A stretch of 64,000 bases of DNA, from assembly GCF_003634755.1 (NCBI RefSeq), contig NZ_RBXA01000003.1:496001-560000 (forward strand), read 5' to 3'. How positions within the stretch are numbered: position 1 is the stretch's first letter; each line of letters begins with the position of its first letter. Source of the DNA: Flavobacterium limicola (GTDB lineage Bacteria; Bacteroidota; Bacteroidia; Flavobacteriales; Flavobacteriaceae). Positions 44,961 through 54,065 of this stretch are shown here, one piece after another. The notes below the pieces were generated by a model, which was not told the origin of the DNA, did no database searches, and saw nothing but the letters and a program-made list of their open reading frames with translations. Made by a program: the position numbers and the translations under genes.

Positions 44961-45482
44961 ATGCCAACCAGATCACTATCAAATACTTGTGATGAAATTA
45001 TGTTTTCAAGATTTTTCAAAAGCCATGCAAAATCACTTCGCAATTTTCTCTTTTATAAATATGGAAACAAAGACCATGCTGACGATTTAACCCAGGAAGC
45101 TTTCATTAAACTGTGGCAAAACTGTGCCGCAGTTCCTATTGAAAAAGCAAAATCCTATGTATATATAATTGCCAATAATAGCGCTCTTAATGGGATTGCT
45201 CATCAAAAAGTTGTTTTGGAATATGAAAAGAATTTCACGGGTTCTGACAAAACAAATGAAAATCCAGAATTTATACTTGAAGAAAAGCAATTCAAAAGCA
45301 AGCTTTTAAAAGCAATTGAAAATTTGAATGAAACACAACGTGTTGCTTTTTTGATGCATCGCATTGACGGAAAAAAATACAGTGAGATTGCTGAAGAATT
45401 AAACATAAGCATTAAAGCTGTTGAAAAACGAATGCATTTGGCTTTGGTTGAACTAAGAAAACAAATTGATAGTATAAAGTAG
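44961..45482 (+). CDS. ECF-type RNA polymerase sigma-70 factor (FecI-like)
   Basis: 173 residues. Region 2: KSLRNFLFYKYGNKDHADDL followed by TQEAFIKLWQN. Region 4: ETQRVAFLMHRIDGKKYSEI and AEELNISIKAVEKRMHLALV. First gene of a sigma/anti-sigma/TonB-receptor trio; it would direct polymerase to its own operon once the FecR partner passes on the signal from the receptor. Confidence 0.92.
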   Translation: MPTRSLSNTCDEIMFSRFFKSHAKSLRNFLFYKYGNKDHADDLTQEAFIKLWQNCAAVPIEKAKSYVYIIANNSALNGIAHQKVVLEYEKNFTGSDKTNENPEFILEEKQFKSKLLKAIENLNETQRVAFLMHRIDGKKYSEIAEELNISIKAVEKRMHLALVELRKQIDSIK

Positions 45483-45517
45483 GGTAAATCTATTTGTACT
45501 TGTTATAAACACATAAG

Positions 45518-46426
45518 ATGAACACAATGGAAGAGAATCACATTTTATCAAAATGGTTAAACAATGATTTGACAGATGCCGAATTAGCTGATTTTAAAGC
45601 TGATCCTGATTATGAAAAATATGAAAAAATCAAAAAATATACGGCTCATTTAGAAGTGCCGGATTTTAATGACACGAAAATTTTAGAACATGTTGTTAGT
45701 CATAAAAAAACAACGCCTAAAGGTATTGTTTTGTACAAAAACTGGCTGTTTAAAGTGGCTGCCATTTTAGTTGTCGGGCTAGGTATTACATTAATAATGC
45801 AAAATTTTGCCACACAAACCCAATATGCACCAAACGGCAAAAAGAACACTTTTTCGTTACCGGACAATTCCGAAGTTGTTTTGAATGCGGGTTCAGAAAT
45901 TGAATATAAAAAAAGGAATTGGGACAATAATAGAAACCTTGAGCTACACGGTGAAGCTTATTTTAAAGTAGCAAAAGGCAAAAAATTTGAAGTTACAACT
46001 GATCTTGGAAAAGTTGCTGTCCTTGGAACTCAATTCAATGTAAAAGCAAGAAAGAATCGTTTTGATGTAACCTGTTTTGAAGGAAGAGTAAAAGTAAATT
46101 ACAAAAACACAGAGGTGATTTTAACCCAAGGACAAAGCGTTATTTTTGAAAATGGAAAACAAATAAATACAAGTGTTAATTCTCCTAAACCAGAATGGCT
46201 AGAAAATCAAATTGCTTTTAACACCGAAAATTTGCGCAATATATTAGATGAAATTCAAAGACAATACGACGTTTCGATTGAAGTGAAAACGAAAGATTCC
46301 GATAAATTATTTACAGGAAAAATACCAACCGATAATCTTGATGTTGCCCTTCAAATTATTGCAACAACTTATCACTTAGAACCAAATAAAATTGCCGCGA
46401 ACAAAATAATTTTTGAAAAAAAATAA
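45518..46426 (+). CDS. FecR-family anti-sigma factor
   Basis: 302 residues. A cytoplasmic N-terminal part (ILSKWLNNDLTDAELADFKA) that binds the sigma factor, a single membrane helix (WLFKVAAILVVGLGITLIM, about residue 80), and the periplasmic FecR domain (NTFSLPDNSEVVLNAGSEIE, LELHGEAYFKVAKGKKFEVT, LGTQFNVKARKNRFDVTCFE). A C-terminal DUF4974-like STN-contact part (FNTENLRNILDEIQRQYDV) follows. Lies 35 bases behind the sigma gene and abuts the receptor gene directly. Confidence 0.92.
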   Translation: MNTMEENHILSKWLNNDLTDAELADFKADPDYEKYEKIKKYTAHLEVPDFNDTKILEHVVSHKKTTPKGIVLYKNWLFKVAAILVVGLGITLIMQNFATQTQYAPNGKKNTFSLPDNSEVVLNAGSEIEYKKRNWDNNRNLELHGEAYFKVAKGKKFEVTTDLGKVAVLGTQFNVKARKNRFDVTCFEGRVKVNYKNTEVILTQGQSVIFENGKQINTSVNSPKPEWLENQIAFNTENLRNILDEIQRQYDVSIEVKTKDSDKLFTGKIPTDNLDVALQIIATTYHLEPNKIAANKIIFEKK

Positions 46427-48973
46427 ATGTTTTTAAGTAAACGTATTCATCTAATGTTTTTTTGCTTTGCTTTTGCTTTGAGTATATCAGCTCAGGAAAA
46501 AAGCAAAGCAATTGCATTAAAAGATATCCTGCAATCGTTAGAAAGACAACACCATGTATCTTTTAATTACATCAATAATGAAATAGTTTCTTTAAAAATT
46601 ATACCTCCCAAAAAACACTTGTCTCTGAATAAGAAGATTGACTATCTCGAAAAAAAAACCAATCTCTCTTTTGAAAATTTAGATAATAAATTCATTAATG
46701 TTTTTAGCAATAATACATTGGACTCAAAAACCATTTGTGGATATGTATTTTCTAAACAAGATAATTCTCCACTGGAAAATGTAAATATTCAACTTGATAA
46801 TGGCAGTGGAACTTCAACTAATAAAAACGGATATTTTGAACTAAAAAAAGAAGAATCAACTGATTTGTTGATTAGCTACATTGGCTTTAGCACAAAAAAA
46901 AATTTAGTCTCTGATTTACCTAATAAAAATTGTCTTAAAATTTATCTTGAAGTTGAAGTTTCTCAACTAAATAATATAATAACCAATAGTTTTTTAACGT
47001 CCGGTATTTCAAAAATAATTGATGGAACATTTGAAATAAAGCCTAAGAGACTTGGAATTTTACCGGGCTTAATTGAACCGGATATTTTACAAACCATGTT
47101 ACAAATTCCCGGTATCTATAGTGTTGATGAAAGTATTTCGAGCATTAATGTACGAGGCGGTACACATGATCAAAATTTATTTTTATGGAACGGTATTAAA
47201 ATGTATCAAACTGGACATTTTTTTGGATTAATTTCGGCGTTCAATCCTAATTTAGCCCATACAATTTCTATAACAAAAAATGGAAGTTCTGCTTTTTACG
47301 GCGAAAGTGTATCGAGTGTGGTGGATATTTCCTCAAACCCAAATAAATTTGAAAAAAATAATTTTAGTGCGGGAATAAATATGATTAATGCTGATATTTA
47401 TTCTCGGTTTAATATCTCCAAAAAAGGTTTTTTAGAAATTGCCGGAAGAAAATCCATAAGCGATTTTGTACAAACACCAACCTATAAACAATATTACAAT
47501 AAGGCTTTTCAAAATACAAGTATTACTAATTTTTCCAATAACCAAAATGTAGATTATTCTAGTGACGAGAAATTTAATTTTTACGACATTACAGTTAAAT
47601 ATTCACAAAAAATCGGGCAAAAAGACAATCTGATTTTTGATTTTATAACGATAAGTGACCTTCTAAAAGTTTTTCAAACAGCCCGAATTAATAATACAAT
47701 TCAGTCGGAAAATAATATTTTATATCAAAAAAATTATGGAGGTAACCTTTCTTGGAAACGAAATTGGAATACAAAAAATAGCAGTAAATTCAATTTTTAT
47801 ACTTCTTCCTATGAACTTGATGCCGAAAAAAACAAAATACAGGATAATCTGATTGTAAGACAGGAAAACAAAGTATTAGAAAATGGTTTCAAACTTGAAA
47901 ATAACCACATACTCAATTCAAAACTTACTTTTAATAACGGATATCAATTAAACGAAATTAGCACTACAAATTTAGATGAAGTAAATGGTCCAATATTTTA
48001 TCGAAAAATAAAAGAAGTTCTACGAACTCATGCGCTGATAGTTGAAGGAAAATATAATGATACGATATCCAAAATATATTTGAATATAGGACTACGATTA
48101 AACTATATCGAACAATTTAAAAAATACCTTTTTGAACCAAGATTACAGTTTAATTATGCTATTACAAATCACTTTAATTTAGCATTGTTAGGGGAATTCA
48201 AAAGTCAATATTGCTATCAGGTTATTGACCTGCAGAAAGATTATTTTGGAATAGAAAAGAGAAGGTGGATATTGGCAAACAATACTACCATTCCTATTCA
48301 AAAAAGCAAACAAGCATCTATTAGTTTCTCTTATTCCCAAAACAATTGGTTATTTACTTTAGAAAATTTTTATAAAAAAGTAATTGGAATTAACAGCTCA
48401 AGCCAGGGATTTCAAAACCAATTGGAATTTGTAAAAATTAATGGTGATTATGAAGTCTTAGGAATGGAAATGCTTGCGCAAAAGAAAATAAATCATTTCA
48501 TCACTTGGCTAAGTTATACTTATAATAAAAACAATTATCACTTTCCAAATTTAGAGCAACCTGTATTTCCAAACAACTTTAAATTAGATCATAGTATCTC
48601 TTGGGCTGGAATCTATGAAAGGAAAAATCTAAAAATAGCATTGGGTTCAAAATGGTATTCTGGTAAACCCGAGACAACTCCTATAAGTTCCATCATAAAT
48701 TCTAGTAATCCCTCAAATCCAAAAATTGATTACAATACCCCAAATAATAAAGTCTTGGATGACTTTTTTCAAGTTAATTTTTCGACAACATACAAATGGG
48801 AAAGCTTAAATGAAATTCAATATAAACTAGGTTTTTCCGTATTGAACGTATTCAATCGAAAAAACGAAATTAATGAATATTACAGAATAAATACCATTAC
48901 AAATTCTATTGAAGATGTAAAAACATTTTCACTTAAAAGAACTCCAAATTTAAGTTTTAGAATAACTTATTAG
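46427..48973 (+). CDS. TonB-dependent transducer/receptor with N-terminal STN-like domain
   Basis: 848 residues; the ATG directly follows the FecR stop codon. Signal peptide (FFCFAFALSISAQ), an STN-type domain (AIALKDILQSLERQHHVSFN, about 30-90) that talks to FecR, a carboxypeptidase-like domain (ICGYVFSKQDNSPLENVNIQ), and a plug (SISSINVRGGTHDQNLFLWN, about 235). The barrel ends in KRTPNLSFRITY. The STN domain and gene order make it a sensor-receptor that switches on its own operon; ligand unknown, plausibly an iron chelate or a glycan. No SusD partner is encoded. Confidence 0.92.
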   Translation: MFLSKRIHLMFFCFAFALSISAQEKSKAIALKDILQSLERQHHVSFNYINNEIVSLKIIPPKKHLSLNKKIDYLEKKTNLSFENLDNKFINVFSNNTLDSKTICGYVFSKQDNSPLENVNIQLDNGSGTSTNKNGYFELKKEESTDLLISYIGFSTKKNLVSDLPNKNCLKIYLEVEVSQLNNIITNSFLTSGISKIIDGTFEIKPKRLGILPGLIEPDILQTMLQIPGIYSVDESISSINVRGGTHDQNLFLWNGIKMYQTGHFFGLISAFNPNLAHTISITKNGSSAFYGESVSSVVDISSNPNKFEKNNFSAGINMINADIYSRFNISKKGFLEIAGRKSISDFVQTPTYKQYYNKAFQNTSITNFSNNQNVDYSSDEKFNFYDITVKYSQKIGQKDNLIFDFITISDLLKVFQTARINNTIQSENNILYQKNYGGNLSWKRNWNTKNSSKFNFYTSSYELDAEKNKIQDNLIVRQENKVLENGFKLENNHILNSKLTFNNGYQLNEISTTNLDEVNGPIFYRKIKEVLRTHALIVEGKYNDTISKIYLNIGLRLNYIEQFKKYLFEPRLQFNYAITNHFNLALLGEFKSQYCYQVIDLQKDYFGIEKRRWILANNTTIPIQKSKQASISFSYSQNNWLFTLENFYKKVIGINSSSQGFQNQLEFVKINGDYEVLGMEMLAQKKINHFITWLSYTYNKNNYHFPNLEQPVFPNNFKLDHSISWAGIYERKNLKIALGSKWYSGKPETTPISSIINSSNPSNPKIDYNTPNNKVLDDFFQVNFSTTYKWESLNEIQYKLGFSVLNVFNRKNEINEYYRINTITNSIEDVKTFSLKRTPNLSFRITY

Positions 48974-49099
48974 ACCTACATTTTAATCCCTTAACAAACT
49001 GAAAGATGGTGCAAGTGTTACACTTGGATTACTAAAAACGAACTTAATGCATTATATAAATTAGAAACACAGCGTTTAAAATGCGTTTATGAGAGCGTT

Positions 49100-49258
49100 T
49101 TAGACTTTTTCTGAAGAAAGGATAAATAGTCGTGCATTTGTTCGGAATCTAGTTCAGTGGGGATTTTGTCAAAATAAAGCGAAATGGCCACCACGTGGTG
49201 GGAATAATTGTTGAAAGTGCTTGCACTTCTGCCCAAGACAGATGCAGTACGCTCAAAA
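49100..49258 (-). pseudogene. Remnant of a tyrosine recombinase core-binding domain
   Basis: The minus-strand frame reads GRSASTFNNYSHHVVAISLY followed by IPTELDSEQMHDYLSFLSEK and a stop. This resembles the SAM-like core-binding domain of tyrosine recombinases found beside IS91-type elements in Bacteroidota (STxxNYxRHxAxISLxF...P..LdxEQxxDYLxxL). No catalytic domain follows. An old mobile-element relic. Confidence 0.5.
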
Positions 49259-49459
49259 CAATGCAAAAGTTCATCAAAACGGGGAACTTACCGCTTGGCA
49301 TGATTCAGGATTTTGTTTTCCCTTAAATCTTCTGGATTCTTTTTTTAGTCATAGTGTACGAATTTTAATTATATTCAGTAGGTACAAAATCACAGTGAAT
49401 GCTCCCGAAGGATTAATTCAATAGCTACTAAAACGTATTTGAGCAATTGGTTTAAAGGA

Positions 49460-49740
49460 AAATGGTTATATACCTGCAAATTTGATGGATAGATGAAAAA
49501 GTAGGTTTCGTTTTGCCTACAAACAAAAAATGAATATAGAAATAAAGTGGGCAAATTTTACCGTCAAAAACAAAACGAGAGTAAACTTTTCAGGTATGTA
49601 CACTGGTATGCAAAACAAGTATAAATAGAACACTTTTTCAAAAACAACATGATGAGCCAGTAAGCGACATACAATCCTGATTCGCCCTATAACAATTTAC
49701 GGCTATTACAGCCACAAGCAGAAATAGAGAGTACAAGAAT
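49460..49740 (+). repeat. Conserved region upstream of and including a Fic remnant (copy 2)
   Basis: Same order of blocks as 29850-30140 (ATACCTGCAAATTTGATGGA, GGGCAAATTTTACC, AGCGACATACAATC), somewhat more decayed. Confidence 0.6.
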
Positions 49741-49885
49741 TCTCAAAAAAACAATTACAGCAAGTAGAACATTATTATCACGCAGGATGAATTATTTAAA
49801 GCATCCATAGCAGAAAAAAGAAACGATAACCCGGCAACCAAGAGGTTATGCATTACAAAAGTGCCTTATGAGATTGAGTAGAGCA
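49652..49885 (+). pseudogene. Degraded N-terminal part of a Fic-family protein
   Basis: ATG at 49652, stop three codons later, then the Fic opening (PYNNLRLLQPQAEIESTRIL and KKTITASRTLL). After a frameshift the next conserved part of the family follows (ITQDELFKASIAEKRNDNPA, corresponding to E-N-I-V-T-T-x-D-E-L-F-K-A). Catalytic residues are not present. A longer remnant than the one at 30046. Confidence 0.6.
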
Positions 49886-49889
49886 AATT

Positions 49890-50065
49890 GAAAAACGACC
49901 TATATTAATCCCAAATTTTTTTGTGACATTAATGCAAATTAGTAAAGAAAATCAGGCCTGTCCTTCGAGGTCTCTCGACCTCGAACTTTTGCCAGCTGCA
50001 CTTCCTGCTAAATACTCCTGACGAGCGCCTGGTTATTGCTCTCAAGTACTATTTTTTACGCAAAA
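49890..50065. other. No gene recognised
   Basis: AT-rich stretch between the Fic remnant and the convergent YXWGXW gene. It includes GGCCTGTCCTTCGAGGTC and short palindromic pieces but no supported gene. Confidence 0.3.
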
Positions 50066-50356
50066 TTATCGCCATTGTCCCGGTGCCCAACGATATCCGC
50101 GTCGAGTTTTATTCCAATGACCTGGTTTATAATAGCGGCCCTCACGTGGCATAGTCCAATAACCATCCCCGTGATAATAAGAGCGTGTTCGATTGTTCCA
50201 ATACCAGTTGCCTTCTATCCAAATATGGCTGCCACTGGGACGCAAGGGTCTATAAGTTACGTGGTAGGAGGGTTCAACGGAAACATAGCCCGCCGAACAG
50301 GCCGTCAACAGTGATGCGATTCCTACTAAACTGATGATATAAAGTAATGGTTTCAT
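50066..50356 (-). CDS. YXWGXW-repeat lipoprotein
   Basis: 96 residues from the ATG at 50356 (MKPLLYIISLVGIASLLTAC), chosen because it gives a lipobox LLTAC; the longer frame from 50443 does not. The mature part is rich in Trp/Tyr/Gly with W-x-x-G-x-W-like motifs (HIWIEGNWYWNNRTRSYYHG, YYKPGHWNKTRRGYRWAPGQ), as in the YXWGXW family. Such proteins are small envelope proteins of unknown role. Confidence 0.75.
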   Translation of the reverse strand: MKPLLYIISLVGIASLLTACSAGYVSVEPSYHVTYRPLRPSGSHIWIEGNWYWNNRTRSYYHGDGYWTMPREGRYYKPGHWNKTRRGYRWAPGQWR

Positions 50357-50894
50357 GTCCTTGATTTTAAGTAAATTAATTTTTTTATGGTACTCTCCAT
50401 ATATAAAAACCACCATAACTTTTGAAGTACCAGACACAGTCAATTCTGTCAGTATTCAACCCGCTAGTTATCTCGTTTATTCTTCCTTTGAGATTGCTTC
50501 GTTTATGGATGATTTTTTTTGCTGTTGCTGTCTGACCTGTTGTTTTCAAAATAGTAATGGGTTAATTTTCTTTTTATTCTTAAAGCAAACTAAAAATATA
50601 AAGTATTAAAGATAAGGAATTTACGTGCGTAGTATGTTAAATTATTTTTAAAATAGGTTATGCTTCAAAAATACTCTGCTTTTATTTTAAGAAGTTAAAA
50701 TTAGAGGAATCGGAGCTATTTTATAAGTTTGCAAGTCTTTTAATTTTGAAATCAGACCAGATACAAGTGCTGATAGGGTAACTCCAACTCAAGCTCATTT
50801 ACAGTCATGAAAACACCTCAGCTGGAACGAGGGCCTTCCTCATGTCCGATCAGCACATAAACTCCTGAGCGGATTCTCCCGGGTGATTTGCCTT
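50357..50894. other. Long intergenic stretch without a supported gene
   Basis: A plus-strand 84-codon frame (50355-50609) contains long hydrophobic and Cys runs but is not protein-like. Nothing else stands out. Confidence 0.3.
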
Positions 50895-51135
50895 CAATTA
50901 TACATTTTTTTGAAAGTAAATATGAAATTTTTATAATAGCAACACACTTAGATAAAGCAATTTATCGGATGAAACTTATAAAACAGAATGAGGAATAATT
51001 GCTGATCGATTTTTTGGTAGTCGAAGGGGAGTTTGAAGGATGATGAGTTTTAAGCCAAACAAAATAAGAGTGATTGAATTTGATACAGATTACATCAATT
51101 CTTTGAAACTAATTGTGAACGAAGAAAAGTCATGA
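50895..51135 (+). pseudogene. Degraded duplicate of the 42139 gene (3' half)
   Basis: The DNA follows 42415-42648 closely, for example GTGATTGAATTTGATACAGA and TTACATCAATTCTTTGAAAC near the end, and TATGAAATTTTTATAAT near the start. Deletions and stop codons break the frame. The downstream hairpin and about 200 further bases are also shared with 42650-42860. Confidence 0.75.
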
Positions 51136-51162
51136 AAAGGGAAAACATTAATCCTAAAAAAA

Positions 51163-51185
51163 GGAGGCCTTTTTAAAGGGCCTCC
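51163..51185 (+). terminator. Duplicate of the hairpin after the 42139 gene
   Basis: GGAGGCC ... GGCCTCC, identical arms to 42677-42699 and in the same position relative to the (pseudo)gene. Confidence 0.5.
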
Positions 51186-51604
51186 GATTGTAGATTCTGA
51201 TTGACCATTAATCAACTCATACCGTTAAGTAAGAAATGACTATTTGAATAAGCTTCTCTTTTCAGATGGTTTTACTCAAGTGATTAATCAAAATCACACT
51301 CAAAGATACAACTAATTAGATAGTAAAATATTGATAATAAGTAAATTAACTATTTTTTAACCTGTCGTTTTACGATGGGCATAAATAGTTAATTTCTGAC
51401 TTTAGCTATTGGATAGGTTACCAGTTTACTAATCCAAAATTAATCCTAGCCGCAAGGAGAGCGGTAGAATAATAGAGGCAAATCATAGTAAAAAATTCAA
51501 CCAAGAAATAGCCATCGTACAATAGATGCAGGAGTAGGCAGTATCATGATAATTCAAAAGAATAGGGCATGTTGCAATACGTTGGCCAGGTAAAGTAGCG
51601 GATA
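51186..51604. other. Duplicated downstream region, then sequence with no feature
   Basis: Up to about 51350 it mirrors the region behind the 42139 gene (TTTTACTCAAGTGATTAATC and following). From there to the histone terminator I see no gene. Confidence 0.4.
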
Positions 51605-51635
51605 ATAAAAAACCCTCCAGAAAATCCAGAGGGCT
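51605..51635 (-). terminator. Terminator of the histone H1-like gene
   Basis: On the minus strand CCCTC-TGGATTTTCTG-GAGGG followed by TTTTTTATT, 18 bases after the stop codon. Confidence 0.8.
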
Positions 51636-51652
51636 AATCATTGAATAAGAAC

Positions 51653-51829
51653 TTATTTTTTCGATTCTTCTATAGAAACTTTTCTAAACTCTTTTAATAG
51701 TTTTTCCAGCTCCAAAGTTGATTTACGGGCTCTCGCTCCAGCAGCTTTAACACCTTTCTCAGTTAGTGATTCTGATTCTGTTTTGAATGTTTCGAATTCA
51801 GCGTTGATTTTTGCAACTAAATCTTTCAT
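51653..51829 (-). CDS. Histone H1-like DNA-binding protein
   Basis: 58 residues: begins MKDLVAKINAEFETFKTESE, then a basic middle (EKGVKAAGARARKSTLELEK) and ends KEFRKVSIEESKK. This is the short histone H1/Hc1-like protein found in nearly all Flavobacteriia, thought to bind and compact DNA. Start, length and the strong terminator all agree. As an expected core-genome gene it suggests that the native chromosome resumes here. Confidence 0.85.
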   Translation of the reverse strand: MKDLVAKINAEFETFKTESESLTEKGVKAAGARARKSTLELEKLLKEFRKVSIEESKK

Positions 51830-51984
51830 AATAGTATTGTATTAAATTAGGACACAAAAATAAAATTTTGCTTTTTATGCCAGCATGTTTTCATGTTAAA
51901 CTTGCTAGTTTACCATCAATATTTTTTTTAGTGGGCAAAAACAGATTTTTACAAGATGCTAAATAAATTACGTATTGCCTTCCT

Positions 51985-52410
51985 TTAGTTGCTCAATAAA
52001 AAAGGAGTGGGGCATCCCAGCTCTTGAAAGAAAAGCAGTGGTAAATGATCTGCGACAGATATGTACCAGTAGAGCCAAAAGCAGTGCTAAGTTTTCCCAA
52101 TGTTAAATCTTTTTCTAAAAATTTTTTATCTCTTTCAAATTTTTCCAATTGTTATAAAAGAGAGGAAACTATTTTAAGTGATTTTTCAATGTAATACAGC
52201 TGGACTTTCAGGTTATTTTGGATCTTCTTAAGCGCCTAGTAGCTTTTCTCAATATAAAAATAGGCTACAGATTCATTTGCAAAATCTTCGTTCTCCTGTA
52301 TAACAGGTAGGGAATAGGTTGTTTTTTTAATATTTTTTAGCTTTTCAATACATCTATTGCCATGATCTTGATTTTCAAACTGATTAATTATTTTTGTTAA
52401 CAACGGTGTA
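51985..52410 (-). pseudogene. Pseudogene of a TPR-AraC transcriptional regulator
   Basis: Reading from 52410 down, the frame gives TPR-like helices (NESVAYFYIEKSY), a stop, then ALKKIQNNLKVQLYYIEKSL, another stop, then QLEKFERDKKFLEKDLTLGK followed by LSTAFGSTGTYLSQIIYH. The last part matches the regulator at 61592 (QLEKFERDKKFLKKDVTLG, AFGCNSKYLSQIIYHY) closely. The second helix-turn-helix is missing. A broken paralogue of the tetratricopeptide-AraC family. Confidence 0.7.
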
Positions 52411-54030
52411 TCAATGGTGTTCAAAGGGTAATAATAAGCCGTCTTCAATAACCAAATGGTGTAATTCATGCATCAGTTTTTCAACAATGACTCTCATCTG
52501 ATCGACCTCTTCTTTGTTGAGCTTTGATAACTTATGCTGAAGGGTCATATGCTTATCTAAATACGGAAAGAAATCCGTCCAGAACTGTTCTATCATATAA
52601 TTATATTTGCGTATAGCGGGATCAGCGTAAATGCACAGCTCCCATAATGCCTGACTGGACAGATAATTGGGCAGGTAGTACGTTTTTACAAAAATATAAG
52701 TCCTGCAGAAGGACAGAAAAAATAATGCAAAGAAGTATTCTAAACCTTGATAGTTTTCTTTAGTAGTATTAGCTATCGTGAAAAATTGAAAAGCAATAGC
52801 TGTGGTGGGCTTGTAATAAAAATACAGATCAGCATGATACCGATGGTGAGGCACCTCCCAATGAAATTCTGGATGATATTGGCTGGAGGAGTACATCAGG
52901 TACTTCCCTTGAATAATGGTAGCAAAGAAACTTTGATGCTGGTACAAATTCGTTTGTATCCAATTACGGCTGTGACATATCAAAACAAAATCATATTTCC
53001 CGCCGGTTTTGCTTTTTAGGGATTGGGTTAATACTCTTAATTTGTCATTACCCGAACCGTTAGCTATAAGCATCAAATAGTAGGTCATTTTTTCACCATA
53101 GGTAATTTGATGATACAAATAGATCTGTTCGGCTTCGACTGATTTTAATATGGTTTCCACAGCAATATCGAGAATTTCATCTTTCAGTTCGTTAGCAATA
53201 GGACAGGAAACTTCGTGCTTTTTATACAGCCCATTTTTCAGCAGCTTCTTTAATTCGTCAAACCGTTCTTCGATAAGACGATAAAGACTGTGTTCGGCAA
53301 TTCCAACGGCTTCGTAGAGTTCGTCTTTATGTATTGGCTCATCATCATTGATCGAAGCTTCTTTTGCTTTTATAAATAAATCAGTAAGATAATATTTGCT
53401 GTGGCTGTTTCTCACAAAGTATTTTTGAATATCAGGAAGGTATGCTATAAGACTGTTAATTCTTTCATCTAAAGGTAGCGAAGCAGACTTATTTCCTAAA
53501 TACAGTTCTTCTAAATAGTCAAGATCATAGGCAATCAATCTTGCATAGGATGTAAAAACACTGTTGGAACAACCTTCTGAAATAAGATTATGGACTTGTG
53601 TGTTATGAAGCTCATGATCGTGATAAAAACGCTCTTGAAAAACACTATAGTGCTTCTTGTATTTCTTCCAGTCTGTTGTGATAGTCAGCGGATTTACAGC
53701 AGCTGAATTTTGGTAGATAAGAGCCGAGGGCTGGCAGTATAGCTCAATAAAGGGTTGCTCCAAAGAAAATCGATGATGAAGCTTTGCAGAATAGATGAAA
53801 TAGACAGCGATCTGATCACGATTTCTAACTTTCTGTACCCATTTATTTAGTTGCAATTGTTCCGCATCACTGTTTTTGTCGATATGGATTATCAGTTGTG
53901 AAAAAAGGCGAGAGGGTTCTCTGGTAAAAAAGATCTGAATGACAGCATACTGATTAACCAATTGTCTCAAGATATTTTCTAAAAACTCGTTTTCGAGTTT
54001 TGGAAATGAAAGTTTTTCTAGAGTTTTCAT
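52411..54030 (-). CDS. Large protein with possible nucleotidyltransferase-like and HEPN-like domains
   Basis: 539 residues with no close family I can name. Two segments have the strand-helix order of minimal nucleotidyltransferase domains: residues 25-105 (YAVIQIFFTREPSRLFSQLI ... FIELYCQPSALIYQ) and about 295-380 (AEQIYLYHQITYGEKMTYYL ... IIQGKYLMYSS), but the catalytic G-S motif is absent. The second is followed by a helical part (AIAFQFFTIANTTKENYQGL, FFALFFLSFCRTYIFVKTYY) reminiscent of HEPN domains. The next gene upstream (54066) is 35 bases away and cotranscribed. A toxin-antitoxin or regulatory role is inference. Confidence 0.45.
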   Translation of the reverse strand: MKTLEKLSFPKLENEFLENILRQLVNQYAVIQIFFTREPSRLFSQLIIHIDKNSDAEQLQLNKWVQKVRNRDQIAVYFIYSAKLHHRFSLEQPFIELYCQPSALIYQNSAAVNPLTITTDWKKYKKHYSVFQERFYHDHELHNTQVHNLISEGCSNSVFTSYARLIAYDLDYLEELYLGNKSASLPLDERINSLIAYLPDIQKYFVRNSHSKYYLTDLFIKAKEASINDDEPIHKDELYEAVGIAEHSLYRLIEERFDELKKLLKNGLYKKHEVSCPIANELKDEILDIAVETILKSVEAEQIYLYHQITYGEKMTYYLMLIANGSGNDKLRVLTQSLKSKTGGKYDFVLICHSRNWIQTNLYQHQSFFATIIQGKYLMYSSSQYHPEFHWEVPHHRYHADLYFYYKPTTAIAFQFFTIANTTKENYQGLEYFFALFFLSFCRTYIFVKTYYLPNYLSSQALWELCIYADPAIRKYNYMIEQFWTDFFPYLDKHMTLQHKLSKLNKEEVDQMRVIVEKLMHELHHLVIEDGLLLPFEHH

Positions 54031-54065
54031 AATACTATGTTTTTGAAGATTACATAAAGGATAAT

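Noticed and set aside
50355..50609. 84-codon plus-strand ORF antisense to the YXWGXW promoter region
   Set aside because: Cysteine runs and hydrophobic stretches from AT-rich non-coding DNA; no support.
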